64,000 bases of DNA from positions 1,602,062 through 1,666,061 of the forward strand of contig VYZI01000035.1 of the NCBI GenBank assembly GCA_013397695.1, given 5' to 3'. Below are positions 1-12,531 of the stretch, piece by piece (position 1 is the first letter of the stretch; every line of letters starts with the position of its first letter). The translations under genes were made by a program, and so were the position numbers. The notes beneath the pieces are model-generated. The model ran no database searches. It saw nothing but the letters and a program-made list of their open reading frames with translations, and was not told the DNA's origin. Source of the stretch: Centropus unirufus (taxonomy: Eukaryota > Chordata > Aves > Cuculiformes > Centropidae).

Positions 1-1127
1 TGTTATTTCTAAGTCTCCAAACCTCCATAGTTGCACTTGAATCAAATTTCTTAGTGAATGAATTCTTAAAAAATCATGTACCTTAGTTAGAGAGCTCATT
101 TCAGCACATCAGCACCTCAGTCCTTTGGTGTGTGATGTGGAACATCTCAAAATAAGTTAGCAAGTAAGTAGTATTGAATAGTTACGGGAGAAAACCAACA
201 GTGTTTCCAAACAGTCCAGAGAAGCAGGAAAGGAGTTAAAAAAGAAATTAAAAATTAACTGTCCAAGGTTTTGCAAGCAAATAGCTTAAGGTGCAACACC
301 CCCATGGATTTAAAGGAATGCTGATGATGTTTGCCTTGCAACCTTAAAATTGTGACAGTGTTCAGTCTGTAAAAACCAGCCACTCAGACAGGCGCTCAGG
401 GGAGACATCCACATCTGACCTAGCTGCATCCTTTTTACATCCAGGACGTGGCTCGTCCTATTTAGGATATATCGTCGAAAAAGAAACATAACCTGGCTTA
501 GATCAACAGCTTCTTCATGAATGCAAGATTTATAACCCTGAATTTGACAGCAATGACAACTGGAGCCAACACAACCAACTCAGATGCCTGCTTTGTATTG
601 GCATCTTAAGTCTGGCAAGATTCTGTATTCATCCCTTCACTTCATAATCGGCTCCAAAACTCTGGGCTGGTTACCCTTCTCTCACCATAATCCATGAAAT
701 AATGCACAGTCTCAGTAGCACTTCTCAGAAGCGTAGGAATAGCAGGTACAATAAATTTGCCTTCACTCAGAGAAAAACACGAGATGCTCCTCAATCTTTC
801 CAAAATGCTTTACAAACTAAATGTAGGTAAAAGGCTACAAGATTTGTCAGCTGATCAACTGCATCATCAATGCAGAAATGCTTCTGTAAAGGAACCTTAA
901 CCATAAACCTACACAGTCAGCTTTTAAAATCACTTTCTAGGCTGCCAATAGCACGATATTTTTCCCTGAAAATAAAGCAAGCTTTCTCTTTTTATATTTG
1001 TCACATAACTGTGATCATACTTTATTATGTGACATTATTTGTTACTAAGAACATTCCACCTACCAAAACGTTATTTCTAAAATATCAATATCAGTTCTTG
1101 AGAAAAACAAAAGACCGCACTGTTTAC
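1..1127 (-). other. MED17 intron 3 (partial)
   Basis: This lies downstream of the MED17 exon 3 donor. It is AT-rich. The open frames crossing it are short and show no homology I recognise. No repeat or RNA gene was seen. Confidence 0.6.
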
Positions 1128-2898
1128 CTGCACTTCTGTAGCTCAGGTCGCCCAGAATTTTATCTCCCACTTTTCTCAGCTTCCAATGCTGTCTCAGTCG
1201 CAGCAGTTCAGAGTTGAAGTCTCTCTGTCGCTTGTTCTCCTGGTTTTCTGCAACCGATTTGGATAATCTTTCTGCACCTTTCAACAGGATTTGTGCTGCT
1301 CCAGCTAATGACTTCTTTTTTGAAATCAACTGTAGAAACTGAGGATTCTAGTAACAAATGAAGATAAAAACCTTCTGAATCTTAATTCACCAAGAATTAT
1401 TATTAGCGAAACTAATTGACACGACCGATAACTTCGTTTTGGTGGATGTTCACTAACTTATTTAAAGTAACTTGCCGGACAACAGCAAACAGCCACAAGG
1501 AGAATTTTGACTTGGAGCTTCAGCAAAGAGAGCAAAAATCAGCCTCTCCTCCCATTCTCAGCCTTGCCCTGACCCTTAAAGCACCTCAAAAGGAACATTT
1601 TACTAAATCTTGTACATATCATACATGAAAAATCCCAGTGAAATAAAATCTACGGTGTCAAGGCATAAAACCCACATGACAAAGCACAACATACCTGTTT
1701 TGGAGGAAGGGGATCCTGCACAACCGGATCTAGAGTCATGAACTTCTTATCCTTGACAATACTAAGAACATCGTATAACACACACATCTCAGTCAAGGCA
1801 CTTCTTAAGTTGTTCCTCACTGAGTCCCAAGGCCAGAGAGACGGCTGAAACTTCACCAACCCTAAAAACAAAACAAAAGGATGGAAAATAAAGGTCTGTA
1901 AAAAGATGTGGTGTAAGGCTCAAAGAGAACATAACTGTACCAAACACATGCATCACAAGAAGTATAACCAGCAGGTCAAGGGAGGCAATTCTGCTCTTCT
2001 ACTCTGTTCTTGGACTGCCAGGTACAGTTCTGGAGTCCTCAACACAGTACAGACATCGATCTGTTGGAGCGAGCCCAGAGAAGGGACATGAAGATAATCA
2101 GAGAAGATAATCAAAACCACCTCCCACACGAGGACAGGCTGAAGGAGCTGGGCTTGTTCAGCCTAGACAAGAAAAGCTCTGGGGAGACCTCATAGCAGCC
2201 TTCCTGTACTTAAAAGGGGCCTATGGGAAGGCTGAGAAGGGCCTCTTTTATGAGGCAGTGCAGGGACAGGATGAAGAGTTTTAAAATGAAAGAGAGTTCA
2301 AATAGATATCAAAATCCGATCTGTGGTGAGGCACAGAGAAGCTGCGGATGCCGCATCCCTGGCGATGTTCCAGATGAGGCTCGATGGGGCTTTGAGCAAC
2401 CTGGTCCAGTGGGAGGCGCCCCTGCCCGTGGCACGCGGCTGGGACTGGATGACTTTAATGTCTGCTGCAACTCAACTCATCCTTGTGTTCTAGGAAACAA
2501 CGTGACTGGACACTGCCTGGATTAACCCTTTCCCGCTTCCCCACGGTGATGCGCTGGGTCTCGGTCCCCAATATCCCGGCCCTACCCACGGCCAAACCCG
2601 GGGATCCATGGGGAAGCCGAGCCGGACCCGGCCAAGGAGCTCAGCGCCGCGCGCGCCGCCCCTCACCTTCCTCATCCTCCGCCTCGCCCGGCTCGGCCCA
2701 GGCGCGCCCCGCCGGGCCCGGCTCGTCCTCCTCGGAGCCGGAGCCCTGGCTGAAGTCGATGCGCTGCGCCAGACGCGCCAGGTTCTGGGACATGGAGAGC
2801 GGCTGCAGGTAGGTCTCGCTGCCATCCAGCCCCACCTCCTGCACCTGCTTCTCGCACGCCGACTCGATGCTGATGCGCACGGCCGGCACGCCCGCCAT
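1128..2898 (-). CDS. MED17: MED17, Mediator complex subunit 17 (partial: coding exons 1-3, N-terminal ~203 residues)
   Basis: MED17 (TRAP80/CRSP77) is a core scaffold of the Mediator head module, which links transcription factors to RNA polymerase II in the nucleus. Coding exons on the minus strand are 2898-2667, 1861-1695 and 1338-1128. Phases join cleanly (232, 167 and 211 nt). Exon 1 begins MAGVPAVRISIESACEKQVQ and then runs into an acidic Glu/Asp/Ser-rich stretch. Exon 2 carries the conserved KFQPSLWPWDSVRNNLRSAL block. Exon 3 carries ISKKKSLAGAAQILLKGAER and ends at LSYRSAG with one base left over. These match vertebrate MED17 closely from memory. An in-frame codon six residues upstream (reading MGGRSK before the chosen Met) is not conserved, so the ATG at 2898 is preferred. 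The remaining exons lie left of the window. The gene is head-to-tail with C11orf54, as in human. Confidence 0.95.
1965..2495 (+). mobile_element. CR1 LINE fragment (plus orientation) in MED17 intron 1
   Basis: The stretch follows the CR1 3' half: a region ending the reverse transcriptase ORF (LLERAQRRDMKII, HEDRLKELGLFSLDKK), then a 3' UTR with the typical 'gatgaggctcgatggggctt / gagcaacctggtccagtggg' wording. It is heavily diverged, with an internal A-rich insertion around 2290, and the extreme 3' end is degenerate. It is a dead fragment of the standard bird non-LTR retrotransposon and lies antisense to MED17. Confidence 0.85.
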
Positions 2899-3290
2899 CT
2901 TGGATCGGCCTCCCACCGCCGCCGGGCCTGCGCGCGCCGCCCGCCCGCGCCGACTACGGTTGCCGGGAGGGGGCGGGGCCAGATAGGGCGAAGACCAGAG
3001 AGGGGCAAGAGGACAATAGGAGGCGGGTGAGCGGGGCGTGGTTTTGTATGGGCGTGGTCATCAGAGGGGGCGTGGCCATGGAGGAAGGGGCGGGGCCGAG
3101 TCACAGGGGGCGGGGCCAGAACGGAGGAGCAAAGGGGTGAAGTCAGAGGGGGCGTGGCCATGCAGAGGGCGGGCCGCGCTGCCTCCAGGGGGCGCGCGGG
3201 GCGAGGAGCGGGGCCCGCGCGAGGCGGGGCGGGGGGAAGGGCGGGAGCTGCTCTCCCTCCCGTCCCACGGGATTCCCCAGCCGGGGTCGC
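2560..3290 (-). promoter_or_regulatory. MED17 CpG-island promoter with GC-box array
   Basis: The sequence is very GC- and CpG-rich over MED17 exon 1 and about 400 bp upstream. Between 3030 and 3180 there are repeated GGGGCGTGGYC and GGGGCGGGGCC elements, typical Sp1/KLF-type boxes. No clear TATA box was seen, as expected for a housekeeping promoter. The transcription start must lie upstream of 2898 but cannot be fixed by eye. Confidence 0.75.
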
Positions 3291-3304
3291 GCGCAGGGAG
3301 TCAT

Positions 3305-3780
3305 GGAATTTCAGGGAATCATAGAATCGTTCAGGTTGGAGAAGGCCCTTTAAGATGATCGAGAGCAACCGTGAGCCCAAAGCCGCCCAGCCCGATCCGC
3401 GCCCGCCCCCCTGGGCCTGGCAGAGCTTTTGGTGAGGTAATTTTTCCCAGTATCCAGTCTAAACCTGCCCTGGCGCAGCTTGAGCCATTCCCTGCCCTAT
3501 CGCCTGTCGCTTGGGAGAAGAGAGCAGCTCCTACCTCTCCACACGCGCCTTCCAGGTAGGCGTGGGCACTGATAAAGTCTCCCCTCAGCCTCCCCGTCAA
3601 ACTAAACACCAGTTCCTTCAGCCATTCCTCACAGGAATTGTGCTCCAGCCCCTTCACCTTCGCTGCCTTCCCCCCAGCCCCTCAGCGTCCTCATAGTGAG
3701 GGGCACAAACTGAACACAGGGGTCGAGGTGCGACCGAGCACAGGGAACGGTCACTGCCCTCCTGCTGGCCACACTGTTTC
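3305..3780 (-). mobile_element. CR1 LINE fragment (minus orientation)
   Basis: It begins at the CR1 3' end in reverse (AATCATAGAATCGTTCAGG then a 'ttggagaaggccctttaaga' type tail). It continues with the reverse complement of the 3' UTR and ORF2 end: a TTGAGCCATTCCCTGCCCTA-like segment, then TCCCCTCAGCCTCCC. The element is interrupted and shortened near 3370-3420. It sits between the MED17 promoter and the C11orf54 3' end. Confidence 0.85.
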
Positions 3781-4001
3781 TAAAACAAAATATCAAAAAC
3801 TGCTTCATTTCCCATTCTAAACAATTTCACTTCCAGTTCCCCAGCATCAGTTATAACCACACAGGAAGCACAAGCAATGGAAACAAAAATACACAATTGG
3901 TATTATAAAGAAATTACTGGTTAAATTACCATTTCAACTACATGTAAGCACAGTTTCTCCCTATAACAAAATCATGGAGTCAGCAGCAAAATGCTCTCAT
4001 A

Positions 4002-4007
4002 TTTATT
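4002..4007 (-). terminator. C11orf54 polyadenylation signal (AATAAA)
   Basis: TTTATT on the plus strand reads AATAAA on the minus strand about 100 bases after the C11orf54 stop codon, giving a short 3' UTR. It is the nearest canonical signal. Cleavage would fall near 3985. Confidence 0.55.
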
Positions 4008-4109
4008 CTTGACTCTGATAAGTACAAGTAATCAAAAGGATTATAAAAAAATCAGCGTTTGTATTTCAGGAAGATGAAATGGTGAATCCACCACTGCAGC
4101 CTCCCTGTC

Positions 4110-7100
4110 TCAGTCCCTGCCGACAAGGTGGGTCTCCAGGGGCTTGTCGATGCGGAACAGCAGCTCAGCGGGCAGGAGGTACCCCCGGTACCGCACGCTG
4201 TCGGGAGTGGTGTCCTGGTGGTAATGCCCTCCCTCCCCGTGGTGGCTGAAACAGTGGGTGTGCTCCAGCCGCAGATCGAAGCCCTGTCACCAGAGAAAAG
4301 TCTGTCAGCACACGCTCAAGTCAGCTGAGGTTAAAAGTCCCAGGATAGCCCCTCTTTTATACTGTGTATTTCCCCGTAGGTCTCCAGCCATTAAGCTATG
4401 AAAACTTGCAAGATGCTTGTGAAACTAGTAGGAGAAAAGAAGAGGAGCTGTACAAGATTTTACCATAGGACGCCAGAGTAAAAAAAGTTTAGAATCCCAG
4501 ACAGCCCTCATCTTCTACTCTTGGTCTTACAGAGATTTCCTTCCTTTCTTTCCATTGGGATTAAATAAAGCAGTCACACCAAAGAACCCCTACTAGAAAT
4601 CAGCATGGCTTTGTACTGAATGTTACAGACCCATGCAATAAAGGGACAATCTCTACTCCAGTTCTGAAAGCCAGTGTAGGTGAAAATGGGAAAAATGGAA
4701 AATAAAATAACAACTAACATACTCAGCCATGAGATTACCCCCATCAGTTTAATGTATCATAGAATCATAGAAAAGTTTGGGTTGGAAGGGACCACTAAAC
4801 GTCATCTATTCTAACACCCCTATGGTGGGCAGGGACAATTTCACTAGATCAATTTCCCCCATCCAGCCTGTCCTTGAACACTTCCAGGGATGGGAGATCT
4901 ACCACTTCTATAGGCAACCTGTGCCCAAGCCTCCCCATCCGCATAGTGAAGATTTTCTTCATTACGTCCAATCTAAATCTGCTCTTTCAGTTTAAGTCTT
5001 GCCCCTTCTCCTGTCACCACAGGCCCTGGTAAATTGTCTCTCTCCTTCTTATAAGGGTCCTTTAAGTACTGGAAGCTGCTCTTCTTAAGTACCTGAAGCC
5101 TTCTCCACGTGAACAACACCACCTTTCTCAGTCTTTCTTCATAGGAGCAGTGCTTTGGACCTCTGGCCATTTTCAGGGCCCTCCTCTGGCCCTGGTCCAA
5201 GAGGTCTGTGTCTTTCTGGGGACCCAGAGCTGCATGCAGCACTCTGGTGGGGTCTCACAAGAGGGAGAATCACCTTTGTTGACCTGCTGGCCATGCTTCT
5301 TTTGATGCAGACCAGGAAATGGTGTGTTTTCTGGGCTGCTAGCTGATACTAACGAGTAACCCTATGGCATTTGAATGCCACCTTCTACTACTGTCTCCGC
5401 AGTGACACTCAAACGTTTCCAAAACCATAGGCTTAGCCAAGCGCCCTTGAGTTTATAATGGATAAAGATGGGAGTAGTAACCCAGCTGCATCCACTACAC
5501 AAGCTGCATTGGTTCTGAACAGAGCAGCTGCTGGTGGCTGCTTTTCCAGTACTCATCAGTTTATTCTGAGAAGATGCACACAATTTAGGCTCAGGCCAAA
5601 GGCTGCCACGCAAAGACATAGGGTCACACCGATGAACATATCCAAGCCTACAGCACATCTCATTTAACTCTGGAAAAGATAGTTTTACATTACTTATGAC
5701 TGCGTTGTTATTCATAAAAGTCATTTTCATCTATGGGATCCTGCTTACTTAGAAATAAATAGACTTCCCAATGATAAACATTTGAATGGCCTTTGAAACC
5801 AGACTGGGTTTTACCCTGAACTGTTTGCTGTTGAATTTAGTTTTTGTGAGAGATGCGAGGTAACTTTCTAGCATGAGGCTTTGCAGCCTTCATTTGCATT
5901 GGCAATGAGGAGAAATCACATATTTTGACACAGCATTAGCAGATATAATACTTACGAAAGTGACCTACATGAACACAGAGCAGAACAAGCTTTCATACTC
6001 TTGATGTTTCTCCTGGTATGGCCAGCAGTGAATGCAAACTATGCTGTCATTTTTGAGAGGCAAACACTTGCACACTTGAAATTGGAACTGGACCAGTAAC
6101 TTCAATCCAGTATGAGCAACGACTAAGTTTCAGAACAAATTGACCTCACCTCCCTTCAAACCAGTCACAGAAATGAGGAGCTTCTATCTCATTACACCAC
6201 ATCTGGAAGGGTTTAACACTTTATATATACTCCTGTTCTTACAAAGAAAAGCATATTCAAGATGAAACTCATAAGTCATCTCACTTTACACTTAGAAATC
6301 AGAAAAAGACTCACTGGATCTCTTGAAACTATTACTGGCTGACAAATCAGTGGAGCCTTCATTTCAAAGAATTTCAGCCAGTTATTCACATCCTCGTCCG
6401 TCTTCAGGGGGCAGGCAGAAAATTCTGGAGGCTACAGCAAAGGTATAAGATTTATAAGAGTAAGAAAGACACTTGCATTAAGACAATTCTTCCCTAGCAA
6501 CTTTCTTTTACTTTTCAGAATCATGAAAAGCCACGCAAATTGAGTACCACTTACCATAATGTGAATCTTTGCTTTCCCCTTCTCAATAATAAACGTACCG
6601 CCCATCCCAACTGGCTTTTCTCCATAGTGTTTCTCCAGAATTTGTCTCAGACAAGACACAAAGTTAAGTTCCCCAGTTCTTCCATTGGCTTTCACTTCAA
6701 TGACCTGGAGAAGAAAGTTAATTTGTTACTGTTGTCTCCCACTGCAACAGGCCCCAGAGATCTGCTCTGAAATTCTCCTCTAACCCAAGGTCACTTTTTG
6801 AAAAGCTGAGTTTCCCCATTGTCCTCGCAGCACCTGAGCAACTCTCTTTTCGGGCTTTCTGTTCATGACGGGTTTTGCAGGTGAAGGGTGCTGGGCAGCA
6901 AGTCATGCACTGCCACATGAGGCAATGGCATAAGCAACTCCTTTCTGTCCACCTGCTGGCTTCAACTCTGTTCTAAAGAAATACTTGGCAATCAATAAGA
7001 CTGCTCAGTTTCTATGTGGTAGTCAGGTTCTGGACTGCTCTGCCAACATCTCTTTATGCTACCTGTGTTGGGGGAAGTTCTACAAAACACTAGACAAATA

Positions 7101-10100
7101 TCCAGACCTGATTTACACTAATCCATTGTACAACCATTACCTGAAATCATTGCTAGTTTGGACTGGATTTGTATGGATGATTAATGATGGAAAAATTTTA
7201 GTAAACTAATACTTATTCCCCCAAACTCAAATGCCTCTCTGTGTCCTGCCCTTCATCCCCTCATTCACCAGCATCAGTTCCTTATGTTTGGATATTTTTT
7301 TTACAGAACTACTGCTTTACTATTATCACAAAAACCTGATAGGAACACATTGAAACACGAGTCTCTCTTCATCCACAAAGCTCAAGAGGCAAAGTCACCT
7401 TTGATCCAAGTACCTACCTTCCCAGGTTGACCCTCACTGGCATAAAGGTTGGCCAACAGCCCAAACTCACAGTCAGTATATTTACTGCTGTACTTCTCGA
7501 GCAGGCACCCTTTGTCTGCAGGATTTATCTGAGCAATGTAGCTCCCATTTACAGCCGGCTTTTTTTCACTCTTTGTTTGAACAATAGGGATAAGCTGAGA
7601 AAAAGAACATGTAAGAATAAGTCAACTAAGTCAATAAGACCACGTAAGAATCAGATGATTAAACAGAATTCAAAGGAATGCAAATTACATTTTGGACCAT
7701 GATCCTAAGGAATAACCCCCTTCGTCACACAGCTCTGTCTCTCAGGATGCAGCCTGTCCTAATAAATTACTAAAACTCCAGGAAACAGTTTTGCTTTTTC
7801 TGTGGAATTAAATTTAACATTCTGTGAAGATGAATGTTAGTGTTGTTTGTTTTTTTTTAAAAGAAGTCTAACAATTGAGATCCGAGGCCTGCATCCAAGT
7901 ATTGGAATTCTGTGTAATACTTTCTCAGTGTACCGTAACAACCACTCCGACAGCAATAAATGCAGCCACAGCCTCCACGGGCTTTAGATGTCATGTCCTG
8001 CCTCTTATGCAGTTGACCATTTTGTATGTGGCATATTTAAAGTTTAGCATGGTAAAACAAAGCCATCCAAGAAGCCAAAAGGCAGGGAATATTTCAAAGG
8101 TATTTACCTGTCACCTTGACAGATACTTCTAAATTTAGTTGTTAAAACCTCTGTCTAGGCCTTTGTCAATCAGCTTCAAAAAATCCTGTCTCTTGCACAT
8201 TTCAGAGCAATCCCATGCTCCCTGAAGAATTAAAAGTTAAAAATTAATCTTTATCGTCTCAATAGCATGTACCTCACTGGATGGGCCTCATCTGAATTCC
8301 TTCTAATGTTTAATTTGCTTTCTGCACAAAAAGTGTTTATTAAATGCTTTGGGGAATACTATTATGATATTTCCATTAATTAATTTGGAACCATGACACT
8401 TAATTACTGACCTCAGCATTTACTCCAACAGTCTTAGAGGAAGCAGCTCCAGCTCCAAGAAAGAAAGCTCCAGGCAGCTCTATGTCCTTTGCAACTTTAT
8501 TTAGATCATAAAGCTGCAAAAAAAGAAACAATCCTTTGATTTTGGTATGGTGCTCTGCTTTGGAATTGTCATTCTGTTCACTGTAACTCTGGGTGCATTT
8601 AATTCACAAACCCCTCATCAGTAATGTGGATAATTAGGTTGAACACAGTTTGTGAACAACATATTTGGTAGTAATAAATGAAGTACATGTCCATCTGTTT
8701 TCTCAAAGGTTGAATCTGCCTTTATATTTCATTGCCATTGTACTCAAAAGCTGAATTATTGTTCTTATTGAAAATTATATGTATAAAATAAAAAGTTGAA
8801 GGGAACATAATATAAACAGAGATGTGGTGAGGTGTCAGAAAGGAGGCAAGGTGCTCCTGGAAAAGGACAGCAATGCAAATCCAGCAGAGGCCTGAAAACG
8901 CAAACACAGTCAACCTTTACAAAGAGCAGTGGCTGTGAGTTGAAATCACAGGCATGCGGGGAGCCATATACAAACATGCAAACAAGCGCCTTGTTCAGTG
9001 GTTCCTGAACTCTATAGACTCTTATAGACTCTTTGTTTCCAAAACTATCTTATATTTGAGGGCAGGAGAAGATGAACCATCAGTGACTGCATGCTCATTG
9101 TCCTACACTGTGTAGGATTTTCTGACACTGTCTATGTTTAAGACATGTCAGAATCAATCTCATAAAACACTGAAGTCTTTTTCACAAGTGGAGTCTTACA
9201 GTATCCATCAGACCTTAGCTTTGGGTTTATTTCAACAAGACATTTCTTTCCTTTTGAAAATGCATAAAACCCCACAGCTACGGGAAAAACTCACTTTTTC
9301 TTTCTGTACCACCGGTATGAGATAAGGAACACCTCCCACATCCGCTATGCGAGGCTTTCCGCAGATTCCTGGAAAAATACAGCCAGTCAGCGTGGTAAAA
9401 CACTTTTTTCTTAATAATCCCAAGTGACAACGCAGCCCAACCCAGCAAAGAACTGGTTCCTCAAACTTCTAAACCCCTTTGAGCACAATATTTCCCTGGC
9501 ATGCTTAGATGGTAAAGTATTGTGCTATTAAGAAGTCCATGGACTGGAATCCCTAAAATACTTCACATTAGGATGTAATGCTAGGCAACACGTTGTAAAA
9601 ATAACATTCTGTAAGCACAAAAACCACATTACAGTGGGCAATAAGTGCCATTTGCCAGTTCTCCAGTAAGATGCCCTCAGCACACAGTGGAGACCCCCAC
9701 TGGGATTTCACTTGCAAACTTTCAGTAAAGCTGGATGCCCAAGTCTCAGGACACACAATTCATCCCACTTATTTAGACACACATTTGAAGAAGGGATGAA
9801 TCACCTCCTGGAAGTGGAAGTGTTTCTTTCACTCCGTTGACAGAGGAAGGTCAGATGAGTAGCACAGACAACAAATCTTCTAGACAGCCAATGTCAAAGA
9901 AGATGAATCCCACTCAAGTAAGACCTTTTCACTTCACCAACATACGTGAATGGTAGGAATTAACAGCTCCTTAGGTTCAGATAGTAACTGGCATGGATCT
10001 AAGAAATTTCTCCACCTGGAAGATGACTTCATTTCAAAACCTTTTCAGTGCACTAAATAAAGCTTATGAAACAAGAGAGTATTGCAATCATAGCTTAAGA

Positions 10101-12528
10101 AAAAATTTACAAGTACTTGGTAATGACCTGTAATTGCTAATACATCAGCAAGGAAACAAATCCAGCAATAAAGTGTAGCTTTTGTCTCATGCATATTGTT
10201 TGCCTGCAAAAAAAAATGTAAGCTCTCCCAGCGTCTTTAGAAGGTCAAAACCAAGTAGGATCAGGTAGAAAGAACTGTAGAAGTCTGAGTGGAAGGCAGG
10301 AATGCCCGGTTACCTTTAGCAGGAAAGTTGAAGGGTTCCTGAGTCAGATCAGGACAGTCTACAACAGAAACTTCAGCATCAGCAAAGTTTTCTTTAAGGC
10401 CTTTCTGCAAAACTATAAGAAAGAAAAATGGTGAAGTTATTGACATTGACAAAGTACCAGGAGTTTGACAAGTTACTAACAACAATAGATAAATCCATTT
10501 AGGTTTTATTTCAGCAAGATACATTAAAGGACTTGTTGCTTAGGGTAAGCAACAACATTGATTTAAATAAAGTGTCTGTGGGCACATTCACTGAGTCAGA
10601 ACTTCAGAGAAGAGCAACAGCTCATTCAGATAATTGTTAGCTACCACACCAACTCATTTTAAGGATTTAAAAAACCTTTTAATTGAAATGCAATAACTGA
10701 CTGCTCCTTGTAGCACTAGGAGCAGCACAAGGCGAAGTAACATTGGTAAAGTTAAAACACACTCAGCAGTGGTTTCGCTTCAGGAGAGCAGACAATTATG
10801 ATCACGGTCAAATATCAGGTGAGAGCAAAGGAGAAAGTAAGTTTTCACTGAAGTGACAATCAGTTCTTTAAATATATTAACTAGATTGAAACAGCTTACA
10901 TCATCTCAAACTGTCTCTGCTGTCTGGAAACTTCTGCTGGCACAGGAAATCACCTCTAATGCTTACATTCATGTTGAGATTTCCCGGCAAGTGCCACTGT
11001 CAGTACAAGACAGAAAATTAATGGTGCTGATGATAAGGAACAGCCCCAAATGTAGACTTCGCACTTTGCTTCATATGTGCTTCAGGTTTTAGGCTCAGAA
11101 CCTGCAAAGTCACTCACATGACTGGAAGGACTCTGACTTAGACAAATGCACCATTTGGTAACAACTTTCAAACCTTAATTGAGCATGAGATTGCCTTACC
11201 ATGCACTGCTTCAAATATCGTGCTAAAGGGTCCAAGCTCTTTCATGCCTGCAAGTCTGCTCTGACAGATACCTCAAACTAAGGAACAGAAAATCCAGTCC
11301 ATGATCTCAATTTAATCACTTCAGAGGACTTTCTCTGCCGTTGTTTCATTCTGATCAAGATTTCAGCCCAAACCTTATTCTTAGGAGATTTACCAAGTAG
11401 TTGACCACAAGGGTCAGTAGAAGATACTTGGGGGTTTCTAAATGCATCTCAGTACCTTCTAGTAAGAGGAAAAGGACATGAAAAGGACACTTTTTAAATT
11501 ATACTCAAGCGTTGAACAGTGACAAAATTCACAGGTTATAGGAGATTCTCAGCACAGATGGGAAAAAAGGAAAAATTCTGCTTAATGACCCAAATTTTTT
11601 GCTACTGTTATAAACTGTTCTACTGCAAGTACACCTTGTTCTCTGCTGCACCCACTGGTCTGCAGCAGCCCTGGCCTGTTGCCCCAGTTTGACAGCTGCT
11701 GGGTAAGAAGAGCAGAGAGAAGCAGTCAGACACTGTTGGGACCATACTTTCTCAAAGCTTGGAAATGTCAAATGGACAAAGATTTGGAAGAGTGGCAGAC
11801 TGAGCTCAACAACTGCTCTGAAAGAAAAACACCCAAACCTTTAGTACATCTGCTGCAGGAGACAGACTGCCAGAAGGAATGATGCCTTTCTACTAGGGCA
11901 AGGAAAGAAGCCCATGAACAGGTGGATTGGACCAAATCATCTGCAAAGCTCCCTTCCAATCTCAACCATTCTGTCATTCTGAGAATGTTTTTTGAAGGCT
12001 CTGAAAAGAAACACCAAGTGTTTCCTGCAGCCTGGTTAGAACCCAAAGAACAGCCAACTAGGCTTAATTAAGGAGAACTGCTTTGCTATACTGTATCTTG
12101 TCCACTGTGTTTTGAGCAGTCCTGAAAGAGAAAGTAAGGTTGCAGGGCAGATGAGAAAGATCATCCCATATGTGCGAGGTCGGTCTGCAATCACCAGACT
12201 TTCCCAACCCCTGCACAAATCTGCACATGCAACAGTTGTAAAGGGTTTGAGCACCTATTGGCGTGCTTAAATATCACCTGGGAATTAGGGGGAGGAGTCA
12301 TTGTTTGCTTTAAAAAAATCATAGAAAACCAGTGCTTGTCTTTACCTCAGTGTGGTAAAAGCAGGGATATTCTGCATGTACTCGCTGCAGAAAGGTTTTG
12401 ATAAGAGCTCTAAGATAAGTTTGAAGAGAACCTTGCAAGATCGTAAAAAGTTACATACTGCATGACTTACCCCCAGCAAGCTCCTCCAGACTGGGAACAT
12501 GAAAAGCAAACTTTTCGACCTTGGCCAT
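4110..12528 (-). CDS. C11orf54: C11orf54 / PTD012, zinc-binding ester hydrolase-like protein (8 coding exons, complete)
   Basis: The human protein (PTD012) is a zinc-containing protein with esterase activity in vitro; its physiological substrate is uncertain. Coding exons on the minus strand: 12528-12471, 10412-10314, 9368-9295, 8513-8412, 7594-7418, 6704-6555, 6431-6315 and 4283-4110. All phases join, giving about 316 residues against about 315 in human. The start reads MAKVEKFAFHVPSLEELAG. Conserved blocks are VSVVDCPDLTQEPF, GICGKPRIADVGGVPYL, ADKGCLLEKY, LLANLYASEGQPGK, EKHYGEKPVGMGGTFII and VIVSRDPGFDLRLEH. The last exon holds HTHCFSHHGEGGHYH, matching the histidine cluster that binds zinc in the human structure. 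The protein ends at LVGRD then TGA. No frameshift or missing exon was seen. The gene shares a divergent promoter with TAF1D. Confidence 0.96.
4757..5345 (-). mobile_element. CR1 LINE 3' fragment (minus orientation) in the last C11orf54 intron
   Basis: The sequence opens with two copies of an ATCATAGAA motif and a 'gtttgggttggaagggacca' segment. It then reads the reverse-complement CR1 3' UTR (CTTCCAGGGATGGGAGATCT) and ORF2 end (GGGTCTCACAAGAGGGAGAA, GACCTGCTGGCCATGCTTCT). It is about 590 bp, 5'-truncated, and diverged from the consensus by many substitutions. Confidence 0.9.
5346..6314 (-). other. C11orf54 last intron, remainder
   Basis: This is intronic sequence between the CR1 copy and the exon ending at 6315. 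Nothing beyond unique AT-rich intron DNA was recognised. Confidence 0.5.
11905..11985 (+). mobile_element. Short CR1 3'-end remnant (plus orientation)
   Basis: The segment starting 'ggattggaccaaatcatctg' and running to CAACCATTCTGTCATTCTGA matches the terminal CR1 3' UTR (Gly-rich strand: GAtcAGATGATCTcc ... CCTTCCAAyCTCAACCATTCTGTGATTCTG). Only the tail, of about 80 bp, is clear. The upstream sequence 11680-11900 may be a further degraded part. It lies in C11orf54 intron 1. Confidence 0.7.
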
Positions 12529-12531
12529 TTC

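Noticed and set aside
2490..3380. A 296-codon minus-strand open frame over the MED17 promoter
   Set aside because: It comes from CpG-island composition (Arg/Ala/Pro-rich) and a CR1 tail. It overlaps true MED17 exon 1 in another frame and has no splice or family support.
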